Source of the DNA: Caulobacter sp. RHG1
GTDB lineage: Bacteria; Pseudomonadota; Alphaproteobacteria; Caulobacterales; Caulobacteraceae
Direction: 5' to 3'
DNA: 64,000 nt
Assembly (NCBI RefSeq): GCF_013181195.1
Contig: NZ_SMZP01000009.1
Coordinates: 186,001 to 250,000 of the forward strand
Positions 18,744 through 26,921 of this stretch are shown here, one piece after another. Below the pieces are notes generated by a model. That model had not been told where the DNA came from, did no database searches, and saw only the letters and a list, made by a program, of their open reading frames with translations. Both the position numbers and the translations under genes were made by a program. Each line of letters begins with the position of its first letter. Positions within the stretch are counted from its first letter, which is position 1.

Positions 18744-20252
18744 ATGATCGGTTCGGTTTCGCGTTTCGCGCTGCTCGCGGCCCTGATCGCCGGACCGGCG
18801 ATGGCCCAGGATCCCAAACCGATCGCCGCCGTGGCGGCCGGCGGGCCGGCGGCGACCGGTCAGGAGGTCACCGTCGTGAAGGTCGACCGCGAAGCCGATG
18901 ACGAGGCCCAAGGCTCGCTGCGCTGGGCCATCGCGACCAGCAATGCCGAGCCGGGCCGCTACCGTATCGAGGTCTCGGCGCCCGCCATCGTCCTGAAGTC
19001 GGCTCTGCCGCTTATCAAGGGTCCGGTGACCATTGAGGGCGCAGCCTTCGCGCGCTCGGGCGGCCACAACGTCGTCGATGGTTCGGGCTACCTGCCACGC
19101 GATCTGAAGTCTTGCCCCGGCATGGTCCAGGGCCAGTACGGCACCAATGTCCGCACCGCCAGCAACCCCGGCTTCGCTCTCGTCGACACCAAGGGCGTGA
19201 CGCTGCGGGGCCTGCAGATCCGCGGCTTCTGCATCGGCGTGCTGGTGCTGCGCACCTCAAACGCCGTGATCGCCGACAACCTGATCACCCGCAACATCGG
19301 CGGGGCAGGGGTGATGCTCAGCGGCGATGACGGGAAGGGCGGCTCGACCTCGCACACCACGCTGGACAACAAGGTCGTCCGCAACACCTTCTTCGAGAAT
19401 GGCGATGGCCTGGAGCTGACGCGCGGCGCGGCCTTCAACCTGATCGCCGACAACACCTTCGACGGCGGGACCGACAATCTGGAACCCTCCCAGGGCATCG
19501 AGATCCTGTGGGGCAACGACAACACCGTCGTGCGCAACCGCTTCCTGCGCTACTCGGATGGCCTGCAGCTGAACTGGGGGGCGCGCAACTACATCGCCGC
19601 CAACAGTTTCAACCAGAACAGCTTCGGGATCAGCGTCTCGGGCGCCGACAACATGATCGAGGGCAACGACCTGCGCGGCAACGGCATCGGCATCGCCGTG
19701 CGGCCCGAAGCCAAGGTCGCCGCCAACCGGATGAGCCGCAACACCTTCGTCGGCAATGGCGTGCCGTTCACCCACTGTTCGGCCGGCGGCTCGTGCGACC
19801 CGAAGATGGCGCGCGGCGCGATCGTGGTCGGCCCGCCGGGGCTGGAGCACGCCCACTTCATCGGCTCGCGCGGCATGGGCGTGGTGTTCGACAAGGCCGG
19901 CGCGGCCGTGGCCTGCACGGGCGCGAACGATCCCGCCAACTGCCACGCCACGCCGCAGTTCGGCTTGCAGCCGCCCAGCCTGGCCTCGGCCCGCCTGGCC
20001 GGCGGCAAGGTGGCGGTGAAGGGCGAGGCGACCGGGCCGGCGAGCACGGTGGTGTTCGTCGAGCTGTTCGCCGGCAAGACCGCGGGCGAGCGCTATCTCG
20101 GCACGGTGAAGGCCGTCGCTGACGCCCAAGGTCGCGCGGCGTTCGCGGGCGAGGTCGACACCGTCGGCGAAGGCTCGATGATCACCGCCACGACCACCAC
20201 GGCGGCCGGCGCGAGCTCAGCGTTTTCGAAGGCCGTGGCGCTGGGACGCTAG
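18744..20252 (+). CDS. Exported right-handed parallel beta-helix protein
   Basis: A 502-residue protein with a signal peptide (FALLAALIAGPAMAQ). From about residue 130 to 340 it has parallel beta-helix rungs with Asn ladders (NAVIADNLITRNIGGAGVML; NTVVRNRFLRYSDGLQLNW; NMIEGNDLRGNGIGIAV). It ends in an Ig-like or transport-accessory module (ATGPASTVVFVELFAG). This fold is shared by pectate lyases, polygalacturonases and epimerases, but no GH28 or PL1 catalytic signature is visible, so activity is not assigned. It lies 16 bases after the 615-residue exported protein and is probably in its operon. Its stop overlaps that of the converging carboxylesterase at a CTAG. Confidence 0.8.
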   Translation: MIGSVSRFALLAALIAGPAMAQDPKPIAAVAAGGPAATGQEVTVVKVDREADDEAQGSLRWAIATSNAEPGRYRIEVSAPAIVLKSALPLIKGPVTIEGAAFARSGGHNVVDGSGYLPRDLKSCPGMVQGQYGTNVRTASNPGFALVDTKGVTLRGLQIRGFCIGVLVLRTSNAVIADNLITRNIGGAGVMLSGDDGKGGSTSHTTLDNKVVRNTFFENGDGLELTRGAAFNLIADNTFDGGTDNLEPSQGIEILWGNDNTVVRNRFLRYSDGLQLNWGARNYIAANSFNQNSFGISVSGADNMIEGNDLRGNGIGIAVRPEAKVAANRMSRNTFVGNGVPFTHCSAGGSCDPKMARGAIVVGPPGLEHAHFIGSRGMGVVFDKAGAAVACTGANDPANCHATPQFGLQPPSLASARLAGGKVAVKGEATGPASTVVFVELFAGKTAGERYLGTVKAVADAQGRAAFAGEVDTVGEGSMITATTTTAAGASSAFSKAVALGR

Positions 20253-21814
20253 GTCCCTTCCTTCATGAAGGGCGCGCCCGCGAACAGCTCGCGCTCTTCC
20301 TTGCGGGGGTCATCGACCATCGCCGAGGTCTCGTTGACCACCAGCGTCGCGCGCTTGGGCAGCGTGTACTTCTCCCAGGCCGGGATCGCCGCGCAGTTCG
20401 GGTCGCCCGTGCGCGCGAAACTGGCGAACGCCGCGCTCATCTGATCGCGCACCTTCTGGGCTGCAGGACCTGTCCCGGTCATCGAGCCCTTGGCCGCCAG
20501 CGTGCCGAACACCAGGGCGATGTCGTAGCTGTGATAGGCGCCCATCTTCGGATCGGTCTGGGCGCCGAAGTCCAGCTGGTACATCCAGGCCGGCGCATCG
20601 ATCTGGGCGCGCCGCTCGGCCTGGATCAGGTGACCCGGCCAGGAGCGGCCGGCCGTCGTGGCGGCGAAGAACACGTCCGAGGGGCTGTAGTTCGGATAGA
20701 GCTCGCGATAGCGCGCGACGATGTGCTCGGGCGCGACGTCCAGGACCAGCTCGTTCTCCATCTGGCCGGGCAGCTCTTCCCAGGTCAGGGCGAAGTTCTT
20801 CGGATTGCCGCCCAGGAAGGCCTTGGTCTCATCGTGGGTGTTGCCAATGATCATCGGGATGTGACCGCTCTCGCGCGGCGCGTCCGGATAGAACGGGTGA
20901 CGCTTCAGCACATTGTGGTCGACCACCGACCAGAACACGATGCCGCCCTTGCGCTCGAGGGGATCGCGCATCCTCAGCGCCTCGACCAGTTGGGCGGCGG
21001 GCAGGGTCTTCAGGGCCTCGGTCTGGTCGGGCTTGAGGCCCAGCTTGTCCATGAAGGCGCGGGCGCGGATCGTGGCGTGGATGGGGCCCATGGCGGTGAC
21101 GTGCTGGCCGCTCATGGTCGCGACCTTGTGGTAGAGGCCCGCCGCCTGCGGCATGGCCATCAGGGTCACCAGCTTGGCGCCGCCGCCCGACTGGCCGAAG
21201 GTCATGACGTTGGCGGGGTCTCCGCCGAAGGCGGCGATGTTGTCGCGCACCCACTGCAAGGCCAGGATCAGGTCCAGATTGCCGACATTGCCGCTGTCGG
21301 CCAGTTCCGGCCCGCCCAGCCGCGCCAGGAACGCATAGCCGAAGGCGTTGAGGCGATGGTTCACCGTCACCACCACGACGTCATAGGTCTTGGCCAGCCA
21401 AGTCCCGTCGTACAGCGGGCTGGAGCCCGAGCCGTTGGCGTGGGCGCCGCCGTGGACATAGAACATCACCGGGCGCTTCTTCCCGTCGACCAGGCCAGGC
21501 GTCCAGACATTGAGGAACAGGCAGTCCTCGCTGGTCGCCTCGTCGGCCTTCAACTGCGGGCTGGCCGCGCCATAGGCCAAGGCGTCGGCGATCCCTTTCC
21601 AGGGCTGGGCGGCCTGCGGGGCTTGGAAGCGGCGGGGGCCGGTGTCGGCGCCGTAGCGCACGCCCTTGAAGATCTTGATCCCCTCGACCTCGGCGCCGCG
21701 AACCCGGCCGGCCGTGGTGGTCGCCACGGGGGCGGCGCGGCCGGCGGCGTTGACGCGGGGGGCGGTGGCCAGGGCGGCGGTTCCGGCCAGCACGGCGCGA
21801 CGATCCAGGATCAT
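20249..21814 (-). CDS. Carboxylesterase, type B
   Basis: A 521-residue exported alpha/beta hydrolase of the carboxylesterase B family. A Tat-like or Sec signal (ILDRRAVLAGTAALATAPRVNA) is followed by the family start TTAGRVRGAEVEGIKIFKGVRYG. The segment SEDCLFLNVWTPG is the conserved N-terminal signature, and the nucleophile Ser is in TFGQSGGGAK. The acidic and His members of the triad probably lie in NTHDETKAF and AYHSYDIALVFGT. Substrate is not readable; given the context, removal of acyl or methyl groups from pectic material is plausible. It converges on the beta-helix gene. Confidence 0.87.
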   Translation of the reverse strand: MILDRRAVLAGTAALATAPRVNAAGRAAPVATTTAGRVRGAEVEGIKIFKGVRYGADTGPRRFQAPQAAQPWKGIADALAYGAASPQLKADEATSEDCLFLNVWTPGLVDGKKRPVMFYVHGGAHANGSGSSPLYDGTWLAKTYDVVVVTVNHRLNAFGYAFLARLGGPELADSGNVGNLDLILALQWVRDNIAAFGGDPANVMTFGQSGGGAKLVTLMAMPQAAGLYHKVATMSGQHVTAMGPIHATIRARAFMDKLGLKPDQTEALKTLPAAQLVEALRMRDPLERKGGIVFWSVVDHNVLKRHPFYPDAPRESGHIPMIIGNTHDETKAFLGGNPKNFALTWEELPGQMENELVLDVAPEHIVARYRELYPNYSPSDVFFAATTAGRSWPGHLIQAERRAQIDAPAWMYQLDFGAQTDPKMGAYHSYDIALVFGTLAAKGSMTGTGPAAQKVRDQMSAAFASFARTGDPNCAAIPAWEKYTLPKRATLVVNETSAMVDDPRKEERELFAGAPFMKEGT

Positions 21815-21871
21815 GAAGTCTCTCCCAAGGTCTTTTTGTTGGGCGTCGGCCCGCCGAGGGAGAGGGGCGTT

Positions 21872-22777
21872 CTAGCGCACCGTCTCCGCCGGCGAGGCCT
21901 CGGCCAGGCATAGGTCGATGAAGGCCTGCAGGATCGGGCTCTCGTTGTCCTTGCGCCAGGCCATATAGAGCTCGACCGGGCGGTCAGGCGTGGTCGCCAC
22001 GGGGCGGAACTGCACGTCGTCGAAGTGCAGGCTCATGGCGGCTTCGGGCACGATCGCCGCGCCCAGGCCCGCATGGACCAGGGCCAGCATCGAGTGGATC
22101 TGGGTGACGTGCTGGATGTAGTTCGGGGCCACGCCGTTGGCGTCGAACAGCGTCGTCAGCATGTTGTAGAAATAGCCCGCGCCCTCGGGCGAATACATGA
22201 TCAGCGGCGCGCCGTCGAAGTCGGCCAGGGTCAGCGAGGCCTTGGCCAAGCGCGGATCACCGGTCGGCAGGGCCGCGACCAGGGGCTCGGACAGTACGCG
22301 GGCGGTGGCGAACTCGACCCGCTCCATCGGCGGGCGGACCAGACCGATGTCGATGCGGCCGGTCAGCAGCGCCTCGACCTGCTCGCGGGTGACCATCTCT
22401 CGCAGCGTCAGGTCGGCGTTGGGCAACCGCGCCTTGGACAGGATCACCAGCTGCGGCAGGAAGTTGTAGCCGGACGCCGCGGTGAAGCCGATGGCGATCT
22501 GGCCGGCCTCGCCGCTGGCGATGCGGCGGGTGGCCAGGGCCGCGCTCTCGGCCAGGCGCAGGATCCGGCGCGCTTCCAGCAGGAAGGCGCGGCCGGCCGG
22601 CGTCAGCCGCACCGAGCGGCTGGTGCGGTCCAGCAGGGTGACCCCCAGGATCCGCTCCAGCAGCTGCACCTGACGGCTCAGCGGCGGCTGGGTCATGTTC
22701 AGCCGCTGGGCGGCACGGCCGAAGTGGAGTTCTTCGGCCGTGGCCACGAAACAGCGCAGCTGGCTCAGTTCGAACAT
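21872..22777 (-). CDS. LysR family transcriptional regulator
   Basis: A 301-residue LysR regulator. The winged helix-turn-helix (FELSQLRCFVATAEELHFGRAAQRLNMTQPPLSRQV; residues 2-37) is followed by the substrate-binding domain. The frame stays open to 23917 inside the neighbouring aldehyde dehydrogenase; ATG 22777 gives the canonical start. It lies 98 bases downstream of the dehydrogenase gene on the same strand. It may control the kdgD operon, whose upstream region has a T-N11-A-like dyad. The C-terminal domain is closest in feel to BenM/CatM-type proteins, but the effector is unknown. Confidence 0.88.
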   Translation of the reverse strand: MFELSQLRCFVATAEELHFGRAAQRLNMTQPPLSRQVQLLERILGVTLLDRTSRSVRLTPAGRAFLLEARRILRLAESAALATRRIASGEAGQIAIGFTAASGYNFLPQLVILSKARLPNADLTLREMVTREQVEALLTGRIDIGLVRPPMERVEFATARVLSEPLVAALPTGDPRLAKASLTLADFDGAPLIMYSPEGAGYFYNMLTTLFDANGVAPNYIQHVTQIHSMLALVHAGLGAAIVPEAAMSLHFDDVQFRPVATTPDRPVELYMAWRKDNESPILQAFIDLCLAEASPAETVR

Positions 22778-22875
22778 CGGAAAGCGCCCATCGACAACAC
22801 CCTGCAGGCGTGAAGCTAGACGCTCGTTCGGTCCGATGGCCAACGTCTTCTTGCCGGGAAGAGGCGAGAAGGCGT

Positions 22876-24450
22876 TCATTCCGCCTTCAGCACCCCGTCT
22901 ACGCGGCGCGTCAGGCCCAGCGGATTGGCCGCTTTCAGCTCGTCCGGCAGGACGGCGTCGGGCAGGTTCTGATAGCTGACGGGACGCAGGAAGCGCGCGA
23001 TCGCCAGGCTGCCGACCGAGGTCGCGCGGCCGTCGCTGGTCGACGGGAACGGACCCCCGTGGACCATGGCGTGAGCCACCTCGACGCCTGTGCCGAAGCC
23101 GTTGACCAGCACGCGGCCGGCCAGCAGTTCCAGTTCCGGCAGAAGCTGGGCGAAGGCGGGCTGGTCGGCGTCGGCCAGATGGACGGCGACGGTCAGCTGA
23201 CCTTCGAGCTCGGTGAGGATGGCCTGCAGTTCGGCCAGGTCGGCGCAGCGCACCACCAGGCTGGCGGCCCCGAACACTTCCTCGGCCAGCTCGTGCTGGG
23301 CGCGGAAGTCGGCGCCGGAGACGCTGAACAGGGCCGGGGAGGCCTTGCCGCCGACGGTTTCGCCGCTGGCCAGCAGGGAGACGCCGCGCCCGGAAGCGAC
23401 GCGCGCGACGCCTTCCTCGAACGCCGAGCGGATGCCCGAGGTCAGCATGACCTGGGCCGGCGCGCCGCCGACAGCGGCGGCCGCCGCTTGCAGGAACGTG
23501 TCGAGGTCGGGACCGTCGATCGCCAGGATCAGGCCGGGATTGGTGCAGAACTGGCCTGCGCCCAGGGTCAGGGCGCCGACGAAGCCGGTCGCGATCGCCT
23601 CGGCGCGTTCCGCCAGGGCGGCGGGCAGCAGGATGACCGGATTGATGCTGGCCATCTCGGCATAGACCGGGATCGGGACCTTGCGGGCCTGGGCGGTCTG
23701 GACGAGCGCCAGGCCGCCGGCGCGCGAGCCGGTGAAGCCGACCGCCTTGATCCGGTGGTCGGCGACCAGGCCTTGGCCGATCGTGCGGCCACCGCCATGC
23801 AGCATGGCGAAGACGCCAGCCGGCAGGCCGCGTTCCGCGACCGCCGCCTGGACGGCGCGGCCGATCAGTTCCGAGGTGCCGGGGTGGGCCGAGTGGGCCT
23901 TGACGATCACCGGGCAACCGGCCGCCAGGGCCGAGGCAGTGTCGCCGCCAGCCACGGAGAAGGCCAGCGGGAAGTTAGAGGCCCCGAACACGGCCACGGG
24001 ACCCAGCGGCACGTTGCGCAGGCGCAGGTCCGGACGGGGCAGCGGCTGGCGATCGGGCAGGGCCGGGTCGACGCGCGTCTCCAGGAAGCCGCCGTCGCGC
24101 AGCACGCCGGCGAATAGCCGCAGTTGACCGCAGGTGCGGCCGCGCTCGCCTTCCAGGCGAGGACGCGGCAGGCCGGTCTCGGCCATGGCGCGCACGATCA
24201 ACTCGTCGCCGATCGCCTCGATCTGGGCGGCGATCGCCTCCAGGAACGCGGCGCGCTCGGCATAGGGCAGGGCGCGATAGGGCTGGAAGGCCGCGTGGGC
24301 GGCGGCGCAGGCCTCGTCGAGATCGGCGGGCGTTGCGCCCCCGAAGGGCGGATCCATGCGTTCGCCGGTCGATGCGTCGAAGGCATGGACGACGCCGGCG
24401 TCACCTTTGCGGGCGACACCGGCGATCAGGAGATCACCCGTTAGCGGCAC
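22876..24450 (-). CDS. Alpha-ketoglutaric semialdehyde dehydrogenase (NADP-type ALDH)
   Basis: A 524-residue aldehyde dehydrogenase of the KGSADH type. It oxidises 2,5-dioxopentanoate to 2-oxoglutarate, the last step of the oxidative galacturonate/glucarate pathway. The cofactor segment FTGSRAGG, the general base Glu in PVYAEMASINPV, and the catalytic Cys in GAGQFCTNPG are intact. GASNFPLAFSVAGGDTASALAAGCPV is characteristic of this subgroup. Its start overlaps the end of kdgD by 17 bases, so the two are translationally coupled and catalyse consecutive steps. It is cytoplasmic. Confidence 0.92.
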   Translation of the reverse strand: MPLTGDLLIAGVARKGDAGVVHAFDASTGERMDPPFGGATPADLDEACAAAHAAFQPYRALPYAERAAFLEAIAAQIEAIGDELIVRAMAETGLPRPRLEGERGRTCGQLRLFAGVLRDGGFLETRVDPALPDRQPLPRPDLRLRNVPLGPVAVFGASNFPLAFSVAGGDTASALAAGCPVIVKAHSAHPGTSELIGRAVQAAVAERGLPAGVFAMLHGGGRTIGQGLVADHRIKAVGFTGSRAGGLALVQTAQARKVPIPVYAEMASINPVILLPAALAERAEAIATGFVGALTLGAGQFCTNPGLILAIDGPDLDTFLQAAAAAVGGAPAQVMLTSGIRSAFEEGVARVASGRGVSLLASGETVGGKASPALFSVSGADFRAQHELAEEVFGAASLVVRCADLAELQAILTELEGQLTVAVHLADADQPAFAQLLPELELLAGRVLVNGFGTGVEVAHAMVHGGPFPSTSDGRATSVGSLAIARFLRPVSYQNLPDAVLPDELKAANPLGLTRRVDGVLKAE

Positions 24451-25378
24451 GAGGCGCGTCGCTGTTCTGGGCGCGGGCGATCAGGCCCTTCAGGACGTTC
24501 AGTTCGTCCGGCGTCAGGTCGGTCAGCGGCAGGCGGACCGGGCCGGCGTCGCGGCCGATGGCCTTCATGCCGGCCTTGACGATCGAGACGGCGTAGCCCT
24601 TGCCCTTGTTGCGCAGCGAGATGTACGGCAGCACGAAGTCGCGCAGGCCGGTCATCACCGCGTCACGATCGCGGGCGCGGACCGACTTGTAGAACGACAG
24701 CGCCCATTCGGGCATGAAGTTGAAGATCGCCGACGAGTAGGTCGTCACGCCCATTTCCAGATAGGGCAGGGCGAAGGTTTCGGCCGTCGGCAGACCGCCG
24801 ATATAGGTCAGGCGGTCGCCCATGCGGGCATAGACGCGCATCATCAGTTCCAGGTCGCCGACGCCGTCCTTGAAGCCGACGAGGTTGGGATTGCGCTCGC
24901 AGATCTTCTCGAGGGTGTCCTCGTTAATGATCGCATTGTCGCGGTTGTAGACGATGACGCCCAGCTTGGTGGAGCGGCAGACCGCCTCGATGTGGGCGGC
25001 AAGGCCTTCCTGGGTGGCGTTGGTCAGGTAGGGCGGCAGCAGCAGGATGCCATCGGCGCCGGCGGCTTCGGCGTCGCGCGCCAGATCCGTGGCGATGGCC
25101 GTGCCGTAGCCGACGCCGGCGATGACCGGGGTCTTGCCGGCGGCTTCGGCGACGGCGGCGCGAACCACCTGGCCGACTTCTTCCGGGCGCAGCGAGAAGA
25201 ACTCGCCGGTGCCGCCGGCGGCGAACAGGCCGGTCAGCTCATGCTGCAGCATCCACGCGCAGTGCTCGCGATAGGGCGCTTCCAGGAACTGGTGCTGGGC
25301 GTCGAAGTGGGTGACTGGGAAGGACAGCAGGCCGCCGCCGAGGTGGCGGGCCATTTCCGTCGGCGTCATTCGGCTCAT
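24434..25378 (-). CDS. kdgD: 5-dehydro-4-deoxyglucarate dehydratase
   Basis: A 314-residue member of the DapA/NAL aldolase superfamily. It converts 5-keto-4-deoxy-D-glucarate to 2,5-dioxopentanoate with loss of water and CO2 (EC 4.2.1.41). Schiff-base Lys170 is in LVGFKDGVGD, the partner Tyr144 in VIVYNRDN, and the GGTGEF carboxylate-binding motif lies near residue 55. ATG 25378 is chosen over an upstream start at 25441 because it gives the standard N-terminus MSRMTPTEMARHLGGGLLSFPVT and has a GGAGGATCA site. It is the first gene of the kdgD-KGSADH(-lysR) operon. Uronate dehydrogenase and the lactonase of the pathway are not in this window. Confidence 0.94.
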   Translation of the reverse strand: MSRMTPTEMARHLGGGLLSFPVTHFDAQHQFLEAPYREHCAWMLQHELTGLFAAGGTGEFFSLRPEEVGQVVRAAVAEAAGKTPVIAGVGYGTAIATDLARDAEAAGADGILLLPPYLTNATQEGLAAHIEAVCRSTKLGVIVYNRDNAIINEDTLEKICERNPNLVGFKDGVGDLELMMRVYARMGDRLTYIGGLPTAETFALPYLEMGVTTYSSAIFNFMPEWALSFYKSVRARDRDAVMTGLRDFVLPYISLRNKGKGYAVSIVKAGMKAIGRDAGPVRLPLTDLTPDELNVLKGLIARAQNSDAPRAANG

Positions 25379-25484
25379 GATGATCCTCCGAGCGGCGGCC
25401 TCGTCTCGGGTCGTTCCGGGAGGCCGCTTCTTGATCGTCACGGTAGAGAGCGGGTCGGTCAGGGTCTAAGCCAAAGGCGCTATC

Positions 25485-25504
25485 GACCAATACAGAAATT
25501 GGCT
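25485..25504. promoter_or_regulatory. Candidate kdgD operator
   Basis: GACCAAT (25485-25491) and ATTGG (25498-25502) form an inverted repeat with a 6-base spacer about 105 bases upstream of kdgD. GACCAAT is the complement of the ATTGGTC found ahead of manD and the acetylesterase. It also fits a loose LysR T-N11-A dyad, so either regulator type is possible. Confidence 0.38.
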
Positions 25505-25512
25505 TGATGCAG

Positions 25513-25541
25513 AACGGGCGGACCTTGTGGGCCCGCCCGTT
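25513..25541 (-). terminator. Hairpin downstream of the DUF1501 gene
   Basis: 9-bp perfect arms (25513-25521 and 25533-25541), extendable to 12 with one mismatch, flank a short loop just after the DUF1501 stop at 25552. No T-run follows, so it is a terminator-like hairpin rather than a classical intrinsic terminator. Confidence 0.5.
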
Positions 25542-25551
25542 GTCTTGAGGT

Positions 25552-26913
25552 CTAGCCGAACAGAGGCACCGGCCCGCGCCCGCCGCCGTTCCAGTTGGCC
25601 CAGTTGGGGAAGATGTAGGGCATGTCCGCTGCGCTGACGCCGTACCAGCGGGCGATGGCCCCGACGTATTCTTCGGTTGCGATCGAAGGGATCCAGCGGC
25701 CGTCGTTGGAGGTGTCCTCCGCGCCGCCGAAGGTCATGTCCGGATAGCGGCCGTGGACCTTGCCGTTGGCCAGCGCCCCGCCCAGCACCAGGTGGTTCGA
25801 GCCCCAGGCGTGGTCGGTGCCGTTGCTGGCGTTGCCTTTGAACACCCGGCCGAAGTCCGACATCGTGAAGGCGGTGACGTTGTCCTGCAGGCCCAGGGCC
25901 TTCATGGCGTTGTAGAAAGCGGCCAGAGCGTTGGCCAGGTCGCCATAGAGATTGTTGTGGCTCGCCAGCTGTCCGGTATGGGTGTCATAGCCGCCCTGGC
26001 TGACGAAGAAGGTCTGCTTGGCATGACCCAGGGTGTTGCGGGCCTCGATCATCCGGGCCGCGCGCAGCAACTGACGGGAGATGTCCGAGGTCAGGACCGC
26101 GCCGGTGGTCGGGTGGACGAAGAACTTGTCGACCGCCGAAGTGGTCGAGGTGATCACCGTATTGGCCTGCACGGCCTGGGCGTAGGCGGTGCTCATGCCC
26201 TTGCCGGTCAGGTCGGTGATCGCGCCGTAGGACGAGGCGTCGGCGAAGACGCTCAGCGCCGCCTGGCGGGCCTTCACGGCCGCGTCGGTCGAGGCGGCGT
26301 TGTAGCCGTTGCGCACGATCGATCCGCTGGACGGAAGGATCAGCGGCGCGGTGCGGTCGCCGATCAGGCAGAGGTTGGAGCCGGCGATCGAGATCAGCGG
26401 CGGCAGGTCGGCGGCCGGCGCGCGGTCGTTGATCCGGCCCATGAAGCCGTTGTTGTTGACCGCGCGCGTGCGCATGCCCTGCCACTGGTTCTGCTGGTCC
26501 TCGTGGGACATCAGGTTCAGCGGGCGCAAGTCGGGACGGCTGGTGTAGAGCGCCTTGGTCAGCGGCGCGAACAGGGTGCCGGTGTTCAGCACCGCGCTCA
26601 GCGCGCCTTCGTCCCAGGCGGCCTTCAGGGGCGCGAAGGCGCCGTGCAGGGCAAACGCGGTGCCGGTCAGGGGCATCAGGCTGGACTGCTGCAGGGCCAC
26701 CGTGCCGCGCTGCTTGGCGTAGTCCGTAAAGCGGCTGTCATTGGGCACGACCATGTTCCAGGCGTCGTTGCCGCCGAACAGGAACACGCCGACCATGGCG
26801 CGGTAGTTGCCGCTGTCGGCGGCCAGGGCGCTGGACAAGCCCAGCTGGCCGAGGGCCGCAGCGGCCGAGCCGCCGGCCATCAGCTGCATCATTTCACGAC
26901 GAGAGACGGTCAT
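25552..26913 (-). CDS. DUF1501 family exported protein
   Basis: A 453-residue member of the DUF1501 family, a sulfatase/alkaline-phosphatase-like fold. The N-terminus SRREMMQLMAGGSAAAALGQ is a Tat signal. The signature FLFGGNDAWNMVVPND follows, and FTMSDFGRVFKGNASNGTDHAWG near residue 350 is the second conserved block. Family members are nearly always encoded next to a DUF1800 gene, as here (8 bases downstream of it). No activity has been established to my knowledge; a periplasmic or surface role is inferred from the signal. Confidence 0.88.
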   Translation of the reverse strand: MTVSRREMMQLMAGGSAAAALGQLGLSSALAADSGNYRAMVGVFLFGGNDAWNMVVPNDSRFTDYAKQRGTVALQQSSLMPLTGTAFALHGAFAPLKAAWDEGALSAVLNTGTLFAPLTKALYTSRPDLRPLNLMSHEDQQNQWQGMRTRAVNNNGFMGRINDRAPAADLPPLISIAGSNLCLIGDRTAPLILPSSGSIVRNGYNAASTDAAVKARQAALSVFADASSYGAITDLTGKGMSTAYAQAVQANTVITSTTSAVDKFFVHPTTGAVLTSDISRQLLRAARMIEARNTLGHAKQTFFVSQGGYDTHTGQLASHNNLYGDLANALAAFYNAMKALGLQDNVTAFTMSDFGRVFKGNASNGTDHAWGSNHLVLGGALANGKVHGRYPDMTFGGAEDTSNDGRWIPSIATEEYVGAIARWYGVSAADMPYIFPNWANWNGGGRGPVPLFG

Positions 26914-26921
26914 GGGTACGC

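Noticed and set aside
22778..23917. N-terminal extension of the LysR regulator
   Set aside because: The extension lies inside the aldehyde dehydrogenase gene in another frame, and the helix-turn-helix begins right at Met 22777.
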